This document shows positions 54,059 through 54,507 of a stretch of DNA of 54,507 nt, in pieces (positions within the stretch are counted from its first letter, which is position 1; each line of letters starts with the position of its first letter). The stretch is from assembly GCA_900095095.1 (NCBI GenBank), contig FMBT01000553.1, forward strand, positions 1-54,507, written 5' to 3'. The stretch comes from Fragilariopsis cylindrus CCMP1102 (taxonomy: Eukaryota > Bacillariophyta > Bacillariophyceae > Bacillariales > Bacillariaceae). The notes beneath the pieces were generated by a model. The model was not told the origin of the DNA. It saw only the letters and a list, made by a program, of their open reading frames with translations, and searched no databases. The position numbers were made by a program, and so were the translations under genes.

Positions 54059-54507
54059 TTACGATGGTTCAAGATTCTTGTTTGTTTTCGAATGAGGGTT
54101 TCTTGTCTTCGAAGTAGGTGGTGTATAATGCCGATATGGTATTGGTGCATCTAGAATATCCACCGATTTGTCGTCTTTATGGGTATTCAGTTGACGAAAC
54201 AGATATGGATGCGCTAAACGATGAAAAACACTTGGTCCTAGTGGTTTTGTTAGGATATCTGCGATGTTTTGTTCTGATCGGACATGTCCAAATCGAACAA
54301 AACCAGCAGCAATTGCTTCGCGTATCCGCATGATTTGACAAGATAGATGTTTCTTCTTGATCTTTGATGATGGTAGTGTTGTATTTACAACCACTGATAA
54401 ATTATCTCCAAGTAATTCACTTCTCTTTTCAACTCTTATACCAAGACATCTTAATTTGTATCTCATTTCAATGATTAGATCAATTGCCATTCGAGCTGCA
54501 ATCATTT
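54059..54507 (-). CDS. Ty1/copia polyprotein C-terminus (RNase H), cut by window edge
   Basis: About 149 residues on the minus strand. It contains LCLGIRVEKRSELLGDNLSV-like RNase H sequence (IDLIIEMRYKLRCLGI, then LLGDNLSVV), KKKHLSCQIMRIREAI, then VRFGHVRSEQNIADILTKPL. The H-x-x-S-x-x-N-x-ADILTKPL pattern marks the end of copia polyproteins. The gene continues upstream beyond 54507. The short basic tail ending NLEPS is followed directly by the candidate LTR. The reading frame is intact over the visible part. Confidence 0.85.
   Translation of the reverse strand, partial: MIAARMAIDLIIEMRYKLRCLGIRVEKRSELLGDNLSVVVNTTLPSSKIKKKHLSCQIMRIREAIAAGFVRFGHVRSEQNIADILTKPLGPSVFHRLAHPYLFRQLNTHKDDKSVDILDAPIPYRHYTPPTSKTRNPHSKTNKNLEPS

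Overview
The window is nuclear DNA of a single-celled eukaryote, most likely a diatom or a close stramenopile relative. The evidence is mixed. Seen directly: AT-rich sequence, short GT-AG introns with GTACGT donors, and proteins full of Asn, Asp and poly-acidic runs. Inferred from family knowledge: one gene carries an ISFNERVEVW...CTRGLE arrangement that I associate with uncharacterised diatom proteins. Transposase, LINE and Ty1/copia relatives are also of types common in diatoms.

Layout. At 1346-4756 (+) lies a three-exon half-size ABC transporter of the peroxisomal ABCD type. A small secreted, probably GPI-anchored protein follows at 6121-6519. Three long low-complexity genes come next: 10163-6953 (-), 11626-14736 (+) and 15564-20235 (+). 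Two secreted Cys-containing proteins sit head to tail on the minus strand. One has four tandem ~115-residue repeats (22818-21214). The other is a two-exon, three-module Cys-rich protein whose last exon (23848-23585) is only recognised by splicing. A gene-poor stretch (25.0-28.8 kb) holds a 192-bp satellite and ends in a tRNA-Gly with the very unusual anticodon ACC. Next come a two-exon seven-helix receptor (31944-29508, -), a Stowaway-like MITE, a tRNA-Lys(TTT), an orphan gene repeating only the receptor's C-terminal tail (36430-35942, -) and the diatom-type gene at 37271.

From 39.4 kb onward the window is transposon territory. A complete DDE transposase (39448-40356) converges on a two-exon gene of unknown function with a GC-AG intron. 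Then follows a ~10 kb LINE (ORF1, endonuclease, reverse transcriptase, RNase H, CCHC knuckle). The LINE is interrupted by a 998-bp terminal-inverted-repeat element whose removal restores the LINE reading frame. The window ends inside a minus-strand Ty1/copia element with a candidate LTR.

One feature needs care throughout. Two of the low-complexity genes and the LINE are broken by frameshifts, and by my hand count 22 of 24 have the same polarity (one base missing). Most lie in or next to short homopolymers. The other genes, over 8 kb of coding sequence, have none. Uncorrected homopolymer contraction in the assembly is the simplest explanation, but its uneven distribution is odd. One junction is a textbook -1 slippery heptamer, and LINE ORF1 and ORF2 are separated by a single in-frame TGA.
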